Below the pieces are notes generated by a model. The model worked only from the letters and a program-made list of their open reading frames with translations. It searched no databases and was not told where the DNA came from. From assembly GCA_018701055.1 (NCBI GenBank), contig JABIUH010000096.1, positions 1-7,561 of the forward strand: a stretch of 7,561 nucleotides of DNA. Direction: 5' to 3'. Shown here piece after piece: positions 1 through 6,351 of the stretch (positions within the stretch are counted from its first letter, which is position 1; the number at the start of each line of letters is the position of its first letter). Origin of the DNA: Woeseia sp. (GTDB lineage: Bacteria > Pseudomonadota > Gammaproteobacteria > Steroidobacterales > Woeseiaceae). A program made the position numbers and the translations under genes.

Positions 1-13
1 ATTCACTTTTCAT
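1..13 (-). CDS. ispG: Start of a downstream gene, probably ispG (partial)
   Basis: An ATG lies 2 bp after the TAA stop of the rodZ-like gene, and only the codons for M-K-S-E are inside the window. IspG (4-hydroxy-3-methylbut-2-enyl diphosphate synthase, a [4Fe-4S] enzyme of the MEP isoprenoid pathway) usually follows the pilF-rodZ pair in gammaproteobacteria and often begins with a similar short peptide. The call rests on gene order and this start codon. Four residues cannot prove the family. Confidence 0.4.
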
Positions 14-15
14 GG

Positions 16-909
16 TTAGCGGCGACCGAGCGTTAATCGGGCTATTCGGCCAGTCCTGGCAGATGCAGGGATAGAGTAGGCGTTGCCCTCAACCATAACA
101 CTGACATTTGCGCTATCCCCAAGGATCACACGCAATGGCAAATTGCCGGAGATCGTGATCGTCCTGCCGCTCTGGCCAAGGCCATAGAACAATCGACGTC
201 CCGATGCATCCGATACTTCCGTCCAGCAATCGCCCGAGTATGAAAGCTCAATCTCGACCCGGGGCAAATCACTGGGCGGTGAGTTAATTGGCCCACTAAT
301 CGTGGCTGGCGAACTTGGGACGGTTTCCTTTGCTTCGGCCACCGCATTTGAGGCCTCGCTCGCGGCGTCAATCTCGATAGAATCTTCCACCGGTGCCAGC
401 TGCGCATTCGTCGCCCCCGCAGCGGCGCCCTCGTCATCGTCACCGGAAGCTGAAGAAAATGGCGCTAACGTCGCCGGCTCCATAGTCGGTACTTCAGGCT
501 GCGGTTCTCGTGTAAACCACCAGTAAAGTGCACCGGCAAGGATTGCAATCAGCACAATGCCGCTAATCCATGGCCCAAGTGATACATCACCCGGCAACTT
601 TCGCTTCGGGCCCACAACAGGGGGTGCACCTACCGAGCGATTCATCTGATAATAATCAGACATGATGTCATCAGTGCTAATCCCGACAAGCTCAGCATAT
701 TTACGCAGATGACCCTTCGCAAAAACCGGCGCGCCCAGCGCGTCAAATTCATTTTTCTCCAGCGCGCGTACTTTCGGTTCATCAAGATGCAATTCTTTAG
801 CGATATAACCCACTGAAATATCATTCTCGCGACGTGCAAGCCGCAGGCGCTCGCCACCAACCGGGCCGGTTGCCTCCTCAATCTCAGTGTTATCAGTTTT
901 ATCTTTCAT
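16..909 (-). CDS. rodZ: RodZ-like helix-turn-helix / DUF4115 membrane protein
   Basis: This 297-residue bitopic inner-membrane protein has the RodZ layout. An N-terminal cytoplasmic helix-turn-helix region (about residues 18-85, with GERLRLAR and the GHLRKYAELVG segment) is followed by a basic linker (KRK near 102-104). One transmembrane helix follows (about 114-132). A low-complexity Ala/Ser/Pro/Glu periplasmic linker spans about 135-215. A C-terminal beta-rich DUF4115 domain (about 217-297) contains the typical DCWTEVSDASGRRLFYGL stretch. RodZ links the MreB cytoskeleton to the cell-wall elongation machinery in rods. The gene begins 15 bp after the pilF stop and is probably co-transcribed with it, the usual arrangement. 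It is somewhat shorter than the E. coli protein (337 aa), mostly in the linker. The MreB role is inferred from family membership; some members are annotated only as HTH-domain proteins. Confidence 0.85.
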   Translation of the reverse strand: MKDKTDNTEIEEATGPVGGERLRLARRENDISVGYIAKELHLDEPKVRALEKNEFDALGAPVFAKGHLRKYAELVGISTDDIMSDYYQMNRSVGAPPVVGPKRKLPGDVSLGPWISGIVLIAILAGALYWWFTREPQPEVPTMEPATLAPFSSASGDDDEGAAAGATNAQLAPVEDSIEIDAASEASNAVAEAKETVPSSPATISGPINSPPSDLPRVEIELSYSGDCWTEVSDASGRRLFYGLGQSGRTITISGNLPLRVILGDSANVSVMVEGNAYSIPASARTGRIARLTLGRR

Positions 910-924
910 CGTTTGAATCGGCCC

Positions 925-1707
925 TTAGCGGCTTTGACCTTGCTGCAGCAGTACGCGTGCTTCCGGAGATTCCGGAAATTCGCGTATCAACTGATTCTCG
1001 TAGTCCGTTGCCGCCCGATCATCCTGGTTTTGCGTTTCAATCTGCACCGCGAGGTACAGGACTGTTGCGGACGATGAATTTGTCGCAAGAAATCGTTCCA
1101 TAAAGGCACGGGCACGCAAGTTGTCGTCGTTGCGATGCTGCAAGGAGGCCATTTGAATCAACGCCTCACCGTGGCTCGGTTTAACCGTCAATGCATCCCG
1201 CAAGTATTGTTCGGCTACTTGCAGATCAGGTTTCTTCGCAATGCAGACGGCTGCATTGGTCATCATCAAATAAGTCGATTCATTTTCGACAATGCCAATA
1301 GCGCGCTCAAATTGTACGATCGCCTCGTCAAAGCGCGATTGCTGACAAAGGTATACTGCGTATGAATTGCGCACGTCAGGGTCATTGGGCGCCAGACGAA
1401 TAGCACGATCAAAAGATGCCGTTGCCAGGCGATCGAGGCCCAATTGCACGAACGTCAAGGCCAAAACCGAGTGCGCGTCAACCATACGGTCGTCGATAGC
1501 CAAGGCCCTCTCCAGCCGGTCTCGCGCCAGCTCATAGCTCCCTTGCTGATAGTAACGGGCCCCTAACTGATAGTTCTGGTTCGCCGCGTCAGATTCGGGA
1601 TCATTTCGATAGCCGTTCGAGTCGGTCGACACACAGGCGCTCAAAATCGTCATAGCCAACAGCGCGAGGGCTGACTTTGCTAATCGGTCAATCGCTCTAT
1701 TCATCAT
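925..1707 (-). CDS. pilF: Type IV pilus biogenesis lipoprotein PilF/PilW (TPR)
   Basis: This 260-residue outer-membrane lipoprotein is the PilF/PilW pilotin, which places and assembles the PilQ secretin of type IV pili. A lipoprotein signal peptide covers residues 1-24, ending in the lipobox L-S-A-C with Cys25 as the lipidated residue. Val at +2 gives no inner-membrane retention signal. The rest is tandem tetratricopeptide repeats from about residue 43 to 250, seen as NYQLGARYYQQGSYELARD, AHSVLALTFVQLGLDRLA, VRNSYAVYLCQQSRFDEA and later copies. Two adjacent ATG codons start the gene; I use the first. It starts 39 bp after rlmN and ends 15 bp before the rodZ-like gene, the conserved rlmN-pilF-rodZ order. 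No other pilus genes lie in the window. Length fits the family (about 250 aa). Confidence 0.92.
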   Translation of the reverse strand: MMNRAIDRLAKSALALLAMTILSACVSTDSNGYRNDPESDAANQNYQLGARYYQQGSYELARDRLERALAIDDRMVDAHSVLALTFVQLGLDRLATASFDRAIRLAPNDPDVRNSYAVYLCQQSRFDEAIVQFERAIGIVENESTYLMMTNAAVCIAKKPDLQVAEQYLRDALTVKPSHGEALIQMASLQHRNDDNLRARAFMERFLATNSSSATVLYLAVQIETQNQDDRAATDYENQLIREFPESPEARVLLQQGQSR

Positions 1708-1746
1708 CCTATTGCCATCCCGAAATTCTGGTCCGCAAATGGCGGC

Positions 1747-2880
1747 CTAATGCCGCGCCGTCTTCCGACCCTTTTCGCTCAGTCGGACCTTTACTTTATC
1801 CCGTACTTTACCAGCCAGTTGGCCGCAAGCCGCATCGATATCGTCGCCTCGAGTGCGCCGCGTCGTTGCAACGAGCCCGCGTTGCTGCAAACGCTCCTGG
1901 AATTTCCGGATTGTCCCACCTGCTGAGCGCTTGTGTTGGTTGCCAGTAAAGGGATTGAAGGGAATTAGATTCACTTTCGCCGGTTTTCCCGCCAGCAAAG
2001 ACGCCAGTTCGTCGGCGTGCGCCAACGTGTCATTGACGTCACGTAACATGACATATTCAAAAGTTATGAAGCGATTCGCGCGCTTTTCCGCATATCGCCA
2101 ACAGGCGTCTAGCAAGTCAGCGATAGGATGCATTTTGTTGATTGGCACCAGGACGTCCCGCAAAGCGTCATTCGGTGCGTGCAATGACACGGCAAGTGCG
2201 ACATTGCAGTCGTCTGCCAGCTTATCGATGTTCGGAACAATTCCTGATGTGCTGACCGTGATTCTGCGCCGCGACAATCCATATGCGTAGTCGGACGAGA
2301 GCAGTTCCAGCACTGGCAATACATTGCGATAGTTAGCCAGTGGTTCGCCCATACCCATGAAGACCACGTTGCTAACTGCCGGTTTACCATTGGACCGCGC
2401 GGGCAACTGACGGTTAGCGTGGGTCACTTGCCCGACGATCTCATCAACCTGCAGGTTGCGGTTAAAGCCCTGCGCACCGGTTGCACAGAACGAGCAATCC
2501 AACGCACAACCGACTTGTGACGAAATACACAGCGTGCCCCGGTCCGGCTCAGGAATAAAAACAGTCTCAACCGCTTGTCCTGCACCCGACTCAAACAACC
2601 ACTTCACCGTTCCATCGTGTGACTGTTGCTCAGAGATGACCGTCGGCAGCGTTACTGCTGCAATGGCATCGAGCTGATCACGCAAACTTTTCGACAGGTC
2701 CGTCATGTCCTCGAATTGAGACGCATTACGCTGGTGCATCCATTTCAAGACCTGACGCGCCCGAAAAGGTTTCTCACCAATATCGGCAAAAAACTGAACG
2801 AGCTCAGATTCGCGCTTACCAAGAAGATTGGTACGCGGCGTTTGCGATTCCTGACTGATTTTTTCTGTACCTGGCAGCAT
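1747..2880 (-). CDS. rlmN: 23S rRNA (A2503-C2) / tRNA (A37-C2) methyltransferase RlmN
   Basis: RlmN is a radical-SAM dual-specificity enzyme that methylates C2 of A2503 in 23S rRNA and A37 in some tRNAs. With the start chosen here the protein has 377 residues. The CxxxCxxC cluster motif is Cys125-Cys129-Cys132 (VGCALDCSFC). The mechanistic cysteines are Cys118 (LCISSQ) and the methyl-carrying Cys352 (DIDAACGQLAG). GMGEPL is at 176-181. The N-terminal accessory domain (FFADIGEKPFRARQVLKWMHQR) is intact. I prefer the ATG at 2880, which lies 5 bp after the ndk stop. A TTG at 2904 would add 8 residues and overlap ndk by 19 bp, with only a badly spaced GGGG ahead of it. The ATG start also puts the conserved Cys at 118, as in E. 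coli. Probably co-transcribed with ndk. Confidence 0.96.
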   Translation of the reverse strand: MLPGTEKISQESQTPRTNLLGKRESELVQFFADIGEKPFRARQVLKWMHQRNASQFEDMTDLSKSLRDQLDAIAAVTLPTVISEQQSHDGTVKWLFESGAGQAVETVFIPEPDRGTLCISSQVGCALDCSFCATGAQGFNRNLQVDEIVGQVTHANRQLPARSNGKPAVSNVVFMGMGEPLANYRNVLPVLELLSSDYAYGLSRRRITVSTSGIVPNIDKLADDCNVALAVSLHAPNDALRDVLVPINKMHPIADLLDACWRYAEKRANRFITFEYVMLRDVNDTLAHADELASLLAGKPAKVNLIPFNPFTGNQHKRSAGGTIRKFQERLQQRGLVATTRRTRGDDIDAACGQLAGKVRDKVKVRLSEKGRKTARH

Positions 2881-2885
2881 CAAAT

Positions 2886-3317
2886 TTAGCGGGTCCGCGG
2901 ACAAACCCCGTCATCACCAAAGAAAAACGCAATTTCCTCTGCGGCCGTATCCGTGCCATCAGAACCGTGGACAACATTCTCTTCAATGCTGGCTGCAAAA
3001 TCCTTTCGAATTGTGCCTGGATCAGCATCATCCGGATTGGTTGCGCCCAAAAGTTCACGATGCTTACTGACCGCGGATTCGCCTTCCAAGACTTGTACAA
3101 CGACTGGTCCGGAACGCATGTAATTCACCAGGTCGTTGTAAAACGGCCGCTCTTTATGGACAGCGTAAAAACCTTCCGCTTGTTCCTGAGACAAATGCAG
3201 CATGCGGGCAGCGACAATTTCTAAACCGGCTTTCTCAAAGCGGCCATAAATTTCACCAATAAGATTTTTTTCAACACCATCAGGCTTGATGATGGAGAGC
3301 GTGCGCTCAACAGACAT
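2886..3317 (-). CDS. ndk: Nucleoside diphosphate kinase
   Basis: Ndk transfers the gamma-phosphate of ATP to other (deoxy)nucleoside diphosphates through a phosphohistidine. The protein has 143 residues, the same length as E. coli Ndk, and aligns throughout. The catalytic His117 sits in the NVVHGSD signature. The N-terminal ERTLSIIKPDGV strand, the LLGATNP loop and the C-terminal FFGDDGVCPRTR are all present. The ATG start is well supported by an AAGGA Shine-Dalgarno at 3326-3330 with 8-nt spacing. It is the first gene of the ndk-rlmN-pilF-rodZ unit. A terminator hairpin and a plausible promoter lie just upstream (separate entries). In many gammaproteobacteria hscB-hscA-fdx precede ndk; here iscA is the direct neighbour. 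Confidence 0.98.
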   Translation of the reverse strand: MSVERTLSIIKPDGVEKNLIGEIYGRFEKAGLEIVAARMLHLSQEQAEGFYAVHKERPFYNDLVNYMRSGPVVVQVLEGESAVSKHRELLGATNPDDADPGTIRKDFAASIEENVVHGSDGTDTAAEEIAFFFGDDGVCPRTR

Positions 3318-3346
3318 TGCAGTGTTCCTTATAGTTCAGGGAGTCC

Positions 3347-3373
3347 AAAAAAGCCGGCTCTGAAAAGCCGGCT
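3347..3373 (-). terminator. Rho-independent terminator downstream of iscA
   Basis: The self-complementary octamer AGCCGGCT occurs at 3352-3359 and 3366-3373, separated by 6 nt. Read on the minus strand this forms an 8-bp GC-rich stem with a 6-nt loop, followed at once by a run of T (3352-3347). That is a classic intrinsic terminator for the trmJ-iscS-iscU-iscA unit, about 80 nt past the iscA stop. No T-run follows on the plus strand, so it is one-directional. It also lies between the best ndk promoter candidate and the ndk start, so it could act as a leader hairpin for ndk. Confidence 0.85.
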
Positions 3374-3387
3374 GGGTTAAGTCTTCG

Positions 3388-3416
3388 ATTTTACTTGGAT
3401 AAATTCTGTCAGGCAA
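3388..3416 (-). promoter_or_regulatory. Candidate sigma70 promoter for ndk
   Basis: On the minus strand TTGCCT (3416-3411; 4 of 6 to the -35 consensus) is followed after exactly 17 bp by TAAAAT (3393-3388; 5 of 6 to the -10 consensus). It lies in the iscA-ndk gap and points toward ndk. Transcription would begin near 3380, just ahead of the terminator hairpin, giving ndk a leader of about 60 nt containing that hairpin. Predicted by eye from consensus match only. Confidence 0.45.
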
Positions 3417-3455
3417 CGTATCCGGAGCTGGATCTTGCACACCTGGAAAGCGGAT

Positions 3456-3779
3456 TTACACGCTAAAACTCTCACCACAGCCACACTCACCGGAAATATT
3501 GGGATTCCGGAAACGAAACGCTTCATTTAGGCCTTCTTTGACAAAATCGACCTCGGTTCCATCAATGAGCGCCAAGCTTTCACTGTCCACCACGACTTTA
3601 ACGCCGTGGTCTTCGAATACGTTGTCGGCATCGTCCACAGCATCTGCGTAATTAACGACATAGGCGAAGCCGTTGCAGCCCGTTTTCTTGACGCCAATCC
3701 GCAAACCTATGCCATTGCCGCGTGATACGAGGTAGCTCTTGACCCGTTCTGCTGCGTCTTTTGTTAGTGATATTGCCAT
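3456..3779 (-). CDS. iscA: Iron-sulfur cluster assembly protein IscA (A-type carrier)
   Basis: This A-type carrier binds iron or Fe-S clusters and passes them to target proteins. It has 107 residues, the same length as E. coli IscA. The three conserved cysteines are present: Cys35 (KKTGCNGFAY), then Cys99 and Cys101 in the C-terminal GECGCGESF motif. DGTEVDFVKEGLNEAFRFRNPN is the family's core region. The F-x-N-P-N and GECGCGE motifs favour IscA over SufA or ErpA, as does the position after iscS and iscU. It starts 12 bp after the iscU-like gene, with only a weak ribosome-binding site, so coupling to upstream translation is likely. Unlike its neighbour it has lost no key residue. The next gene is ndk, not hscB. 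Confidence 0.95.
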   Translation of the reverse strand: MAISLTKDAAERVKSYLVSRGNGIGLRIGVKKTGCNGFAYVVNYADAVDDADNVFEDHGVKVVVDSESLALIDGTEVDFVKEGLNEAFRFRNPNISGECGCGESFSV

Positions 3780-3791
3780 TTATGCTCTGCT

Positions 3792-4184
3792 CTATTCCTG
3801 GATCGACTGTTCAATTTGCTGCGCCAGAGTGGTCAGCACATCTTCCAGCACTAGTATCTTACCGATCTTTTCGGGCGGCACTGACAAACGTCTCATTATT
3901 TTATGTGAATCAAAATCCCGAAGTCCACCGATCGTCTGGTTTTCCAGGCCCGTACAAGCCAATTCGGCTGCCGCAATCAGATGCGGACACGCATCCGCGC
4001 GAAATCGTGCGGCGGCGATCAAACCATCGTCAATTCCAACCGTGACGGTCAAACGGTCCCCTGCGACAGATTCAGCGACAGTCGCAGCGCTCGTAATCTG
4101 ATACTCGTTCGTCAGGTCGCCTGCGTGCTGTGGATCACTGAAGCAATCACGTACAAGCTGGTTGTAGGGATCGTTAGGCATCAT
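3792..4184 (-). CDS. Divergent IscU/NifU-N-like protein lacking most cluster ligands
   Basis: The 130-residue protein has IscU's length and position and a weak full-length alignment to it. The N-terminus YNQLVRDCFSDPQHAGDL matches the IscU 'Y...V.DHYENPRNVGSF' region. GIDDGLIAAARFRADACPHLIAAAEL matches 'NDEGIIEDARFKTYGCGSAIASSS', and VPPEKIGKILVLEDVL matches 'LPPVKIHCSILAEDAI'. In normal IscU three cysteines (Cys37, Cys63, Cys106 in E. coli) plus His105 hold the nascent cluster. Here only Cys66 (for Cys63) remains. The Cys37 position is in SVAGD with no Cys, and His105-Cys106 are replaced by Gly-Lys (108-109). The Asp of the A-C-G-D motif is kept (Asp43). The HscA-binding LPPVK motif is altered to VPPEK. 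It starts 1 bp after the iscS stop (two tandem ATGs), so the two are probably translationally coupled. A standard scaffold role is doubtful. It may be a non-cluster-binding partner of IscS or a relic. Confidence 0.85.
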   Translation of the reverse strand: MMPNDPYNQLVRDCFSDPQHAGDLTNEYQITSAATVAESVAGDRLTVTVGIDDGLIAAARFRADACPHLIAAAELACTGLENQTIGGLRDFDSHKIMRRLSVPPEKIGKILVLEDVLTTLAQQIEQSIQE

Positions 4185-4185
4185 T

Positions 4186-5349
4186 TCAAGGGCCCGGCGC
4201 CAAAGAGCGCATCTGTTTTATCGCGTACCGATAGCGCTCGATCGCGGCGTCTATGTCGTCGTTTGTCGTTGTTCGACCGAAACTAAAGCGAACCGCGCCG
4301 TCCGCCTCACGATCGCTGCGGCCTAGCGCACGCAGAACATAGGAAGATTCTCCACTGGTCGAATTACAGGCTGAGCCACTCGAAACACATATCGGTTCCA
4401 TACCCAGCATCAGACTCTCACCATTCACGTCCGCAACACTGACGTTGAGGATCCCGGGAAAGCACTGTTCCGCAGAACCATTACGTAGAACGTCTGCAAC
4501 ATCAGCAATGCCTTTCCATAGGCGCCGATTAAGTGCCCTCAGATGACGCAAGTCATTGTCCATTTGCTCATGCGCTATTTCTGCTGCCCTTCCAAGCCCA
4601 ACAATTAAGGGCACTGGCAACGTACCCGGCCGGAGTCGTCGCTCCTGGCCGCCGCCAAAGACCAAGGGCGTGATCGGTACTGCAGCGAAATCTGCGATAT
4701 ACAAGGCGCCTATGCCTTGCGGCCCGTAAAACTTATGCCCCGTCAAGGAAAGAAGATCGATCGGCGCGTCGCTCAGGTCCAGACGCACTTTTCCAGTGGA
4801 CTGGGCTGCGTCAACATGGAACGACACACCCCGTTCGCGACAGATGTGTCCGAGCTCGTGAATATTCTGCGTGATGCCCGTTTCATTGTTGATATGCATG
4901 ATCGAGACGAGCTGGGTATCCGCACGGATAGCATCAGCCAATACGTCGGCCGCCAGTAGGCCGCCTTCCCCCGGTGCAAGCCAGGTCACCACGTACCCTT
5001 CCCGCTCAAGCGCACGAAAGGTGTCAACCACGGCCTTGTGCTCTGTCAGCATGGTAATGAGGTGCTTGCCGCGATGCTGGCGTGTGCGTGCGACGCCCTG
5101 GATAGCCAGATTATTCGATTCAGTGGCGCCCGACGTCCAAATTAAACGCTCCGGCTCTACGTTAAGTAATGTCGCAACTTGTTGGCGTGCGTGATCGACA
5201 ACCAAAGCTGACTTACGTCCCGCCGGGTGCTGCGAAGCCGCATTGCCATAGATATTTTCCGCCGCAGTGCATTCGTGCATGGCGGCAGCGACATCTGCGG
5301 CAAGCGGCGTTGTCGACGCAAAATCCAGATAAACAATCGCGTCAGTCAT
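4186..5349 (-). CDS. iscS: Cysteine desulfurase, IscS type (short C-terminus)
   Basis: This PLP-dependent class V aminotransferase-fold enzyme releases sulfur from cysteine as an enzyme persulfide for Fe-S cluster, tRNA thiolation and cofactor synthesis. The protein has 387 residues. Visible are the YLDFASTTP start, TSGATESNNLAIQG (73-85), TEHKAV with the PLP-stacking His104, and HVDAAQSTGK. The PLP-binding Lys206 is in LTGHKFYGP, and the persulfide Cys328 is in VSSGSACNSTS, so catalysis should be intact. It ends after RSLAPGP, about 17 residues before the end of E. coli IscS (404 aa), and so lacks the WxxY...H tail implicated in IscU binding. I place the start at 5349, where MTDAIVYLDF fits the family start. 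The frame stays open for 97 more codons upstream, but those lie inside trmJ and look nothing like IscS. The ATG overlaps the trmJ stop by 8 bp. Confidence 0.95.
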   Translation of the reverse strand: MTDAIVYLDFASTTPLAADVAAAMHECTAAENIYGNAASQHPAGRKSALVVDHARQQVATLLNVEPERLIWTSGATESNNLAIQGVARTRQHRGKHLITMLTEHKAVVDTFRALEREGYVVTWLAPGEGGLLAADVLADAIRADTQLVSIMHINNETGITQNIHELGHICRERGVSFHVDAAQSTGKVRLDLSDAPIDLLSLTGHKFYGPQGIGALYIADFAAVPITPLVFGGGQERRLRPGTLPVPLIVGLGRAAEIAHEQMDNDLRHLRALNRRLWKGIADVADVLRNGSAEQCFPGILNVSVADVNGESLMLGMEPICVSSGSACNSTSGESSYVLRALGRSDREADGAVRFSFGRTTTNDDIDAAIERYRYAIKQMRSLAPGP

Positions 5350-6070
5350 TTGGCGTTCGATCTTTCGTCGCCGGCGCCAAAGCCTTGAGAATGCCGCGCA
5401 TAATATTGATCTCGTTCTTGTCCATCTCCGCTTTGGTGAACAATCGCCGGAGCCTGCGCATGAGCAAGCGCGGTTCATCCAGTCTGAGGAATCCGCTTGT
5501 GGCCAACACGGATTCCAGGTGATCGTAAAAATGTTCGAGTTCGGCGCCAGTTGCCGGCGACGATTCCGGCTCAGCGGGGTCTGGCGCCAAAAATCCTGCA
5601 ACCCGAAGCTCGTAGCAAATGACCTGTACTGCCATGGCAATGTTGAGTGAACAAAAAGTCGGGTCTGTCGGAATAGTTAACAGTACGTTACAGCGGTCGA
5701 GATCCTCGTTCTTGAGGCCCGAATTCTCGGGGCCAAAAACAATCGCAGCATGACTGTCGCTTTTTTCCTCCAGAATCCTTGCTGCACATTCACGCGGCGC
5801 AAAGCTCGGCCACTCGATAGCGCGTGAACGCGCGCTGGCACCGGCTACAAAGGTGCAATCGGCGACGGCGTCGGCAAGCGTAGATACCACTCGCGCAGTC
5901 TTCAGCACATCTTCGGCGCCGGATGCGCGAGCGGTCGCGTCTTCGTGCGGAAAAAACCGCGGATTCACCAATACCAGGTCACTAAATCCCATATTCTTCA
6001 TAGCACGAGCAGCCGCACCAATATTGCCCGGATGAGTCGTTCCTACCAGAATGACGCGTACGTTGACCAA
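5342..6070 (-). CDS. trmJ: tRNA (cytidine/uridine-32-2'-O)-methyltransferase TrmJ
   Basis: TrmJ is a SAM-dependent SPOUT-class enzyme that methylates the 2'-O of nucleotide 32 in the anticodon loop of several tRNAs. The protein has 242 residues (E. coli 246). N-terminal motif: VILVGTTHPGNIGAAARAM (6-24). The trefoil-knot SAM-binding motifs are VFGPENSGL (111-119) and CSLNIAMAVQVICYEL (140-155). The C-terminal helical domain ends with the typical LRRLF...ELNIxRGIL-like segment. The usual FGRE motif reads FGPE here. The start is a TTG: it directly precedes the family-typical beginning, an in-frame stop lies 4 codons upstream, and an AGGA ribosome-binding site is well spaced. It heads the trmJ-iscS-iscU-iscA unit, and its TGA overlaps the iscS ATG by 8 bp. 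In most relatives iscR (and often cysE) lies between trmJ and iscS. Confidence 0.95.
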   Translation of the reverse strand: MVNVRVILVGTTHPGNIGAAARAMKNMGFSDLVLVNPRFFPHEDATARASGAEDVLKTARVVSTLADAVADCTFVAGASARSRAIEWPSFAPRECAARILEEKSDSHAAIVFGPENSGLKNEDLDRCNVLLTIPTDPTFCSLNIAMAVQVICYELRVAGFLAPDPAEPESSPATGAELEHFYDHLESVLATSGFLRLDEPRLLMRRLRRLFTKAEMDKNEINIMRGILKALAPATKDRTPND

Positions 6071-6076
6071 AGCCTG

Positions 6077-6080
6077 TCCT
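6077..6080 (-). promoter_or_regulatory. Ribosome-binding site that sets the TTG start of trmJ
   Basis: AGGA on the minus strand lies 6 nt before the TTG at 6070. No ATG or GTG occurs between the in-frame stop at 6083-6085 and the conserved N-terminal motif, so this site supports TTG initiation. Confidence 0.6.
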
Positions 6081-6145
6081 GCCTAATCTAAAATTCTTGG
6101 AATCACCAGCGGCGAACCTCTGTTATTCTACCGTCCGTCGATCAA

Positions 6146-6313
6146 CTAGCCCGAACTATTCACGAATGCACTCGCGCCCTTGCTTGATCATTGTTTACAC
6201 ACGGGATTTTCTTCTCTCGGGAATACAGTCGGTATTCCGCTCGGTCAGAAATTCCCGTGTGTAAACAATGCTCTGCCCAATCATCGCGGTGATTCATGAA
6301 TAGTCCGGGCTAA
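6146..6313. repeat. 166-bp imperfect palindrome, possible MITE-like element, between trmJ and suhB
   Basis: The two halves are inverted copies around one centre (about 6229.5). Outer arms at 6147-6167 and 6292-6312 match at 19 of 21 positions, beginning TAGCCCG. Inner arms at 6189-6206 and 6253-6270 are an exact 18-bp inverted repeat, CATTGTTTACACACGGGA, extended to 24 bp with one mismatch. Near the centre GGAATAC (6220-6226) and GTATTCC (6232-6238) form a small hairpin with a 5-nt loop. The segments between outer and inner arms have equal length (21 nt each) but have diverged. The pentamer ATCAA lies at 6141-6145 and again at 6314-6318, symmetric about the same centre, as a target-site duplication would be. 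There is no coding capacity. It fills most of the 281-bp divergent gap, so it must contain or sit beside the trmJ and suhB promoters, which I cannot place with confidence. Confidence 0.8.
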
Positions 6314-6351
6314 ATCAAATTGCTCTTTACCAACACTGGCGGAATCAAACC

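Noticed and set aside
2881..2904. TTG start for rlmN overlapping ndk by 19 bp
   Set aside because: The ATG at 2880, just after the ndk stop, gives the conserved cysteine its usual position, and the TTG has no well-spaced ribosome-binding site. It remains possible.
3739..4286. Plus-strand open frames opposite the iscU-like gene and iscA
   Set aside because: They overlap well-supported minus-strand genes, resemble no family and have no ribosome-binding sites. They are antisense shadows.
5350..5640. 97-codon in-frame extension upstream of the iscS ATG
   Set aside because: It lies wholly within trmJ in another frame, is rich in Arg and Trp with no similarity to cysteine desulfurases, and the family-typical N-terminus begins at 5349. 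No fusion is implied.
6124..6136. TAGAAT as a -10 element for trmJ
   Set aside because: The hexamer is a fair match, but no recognisable -35 sits 16-18 bp upstream, so I did not list a promoter.
6189..6270. CRISPR-like or rho-independent terminator reading of the inner inverted repeat
   Set aside because: There is only one inverted pair, not regularly spaced direct repeats. The arms are 46 nt apart with no T-run after the stem, so neither label fits.
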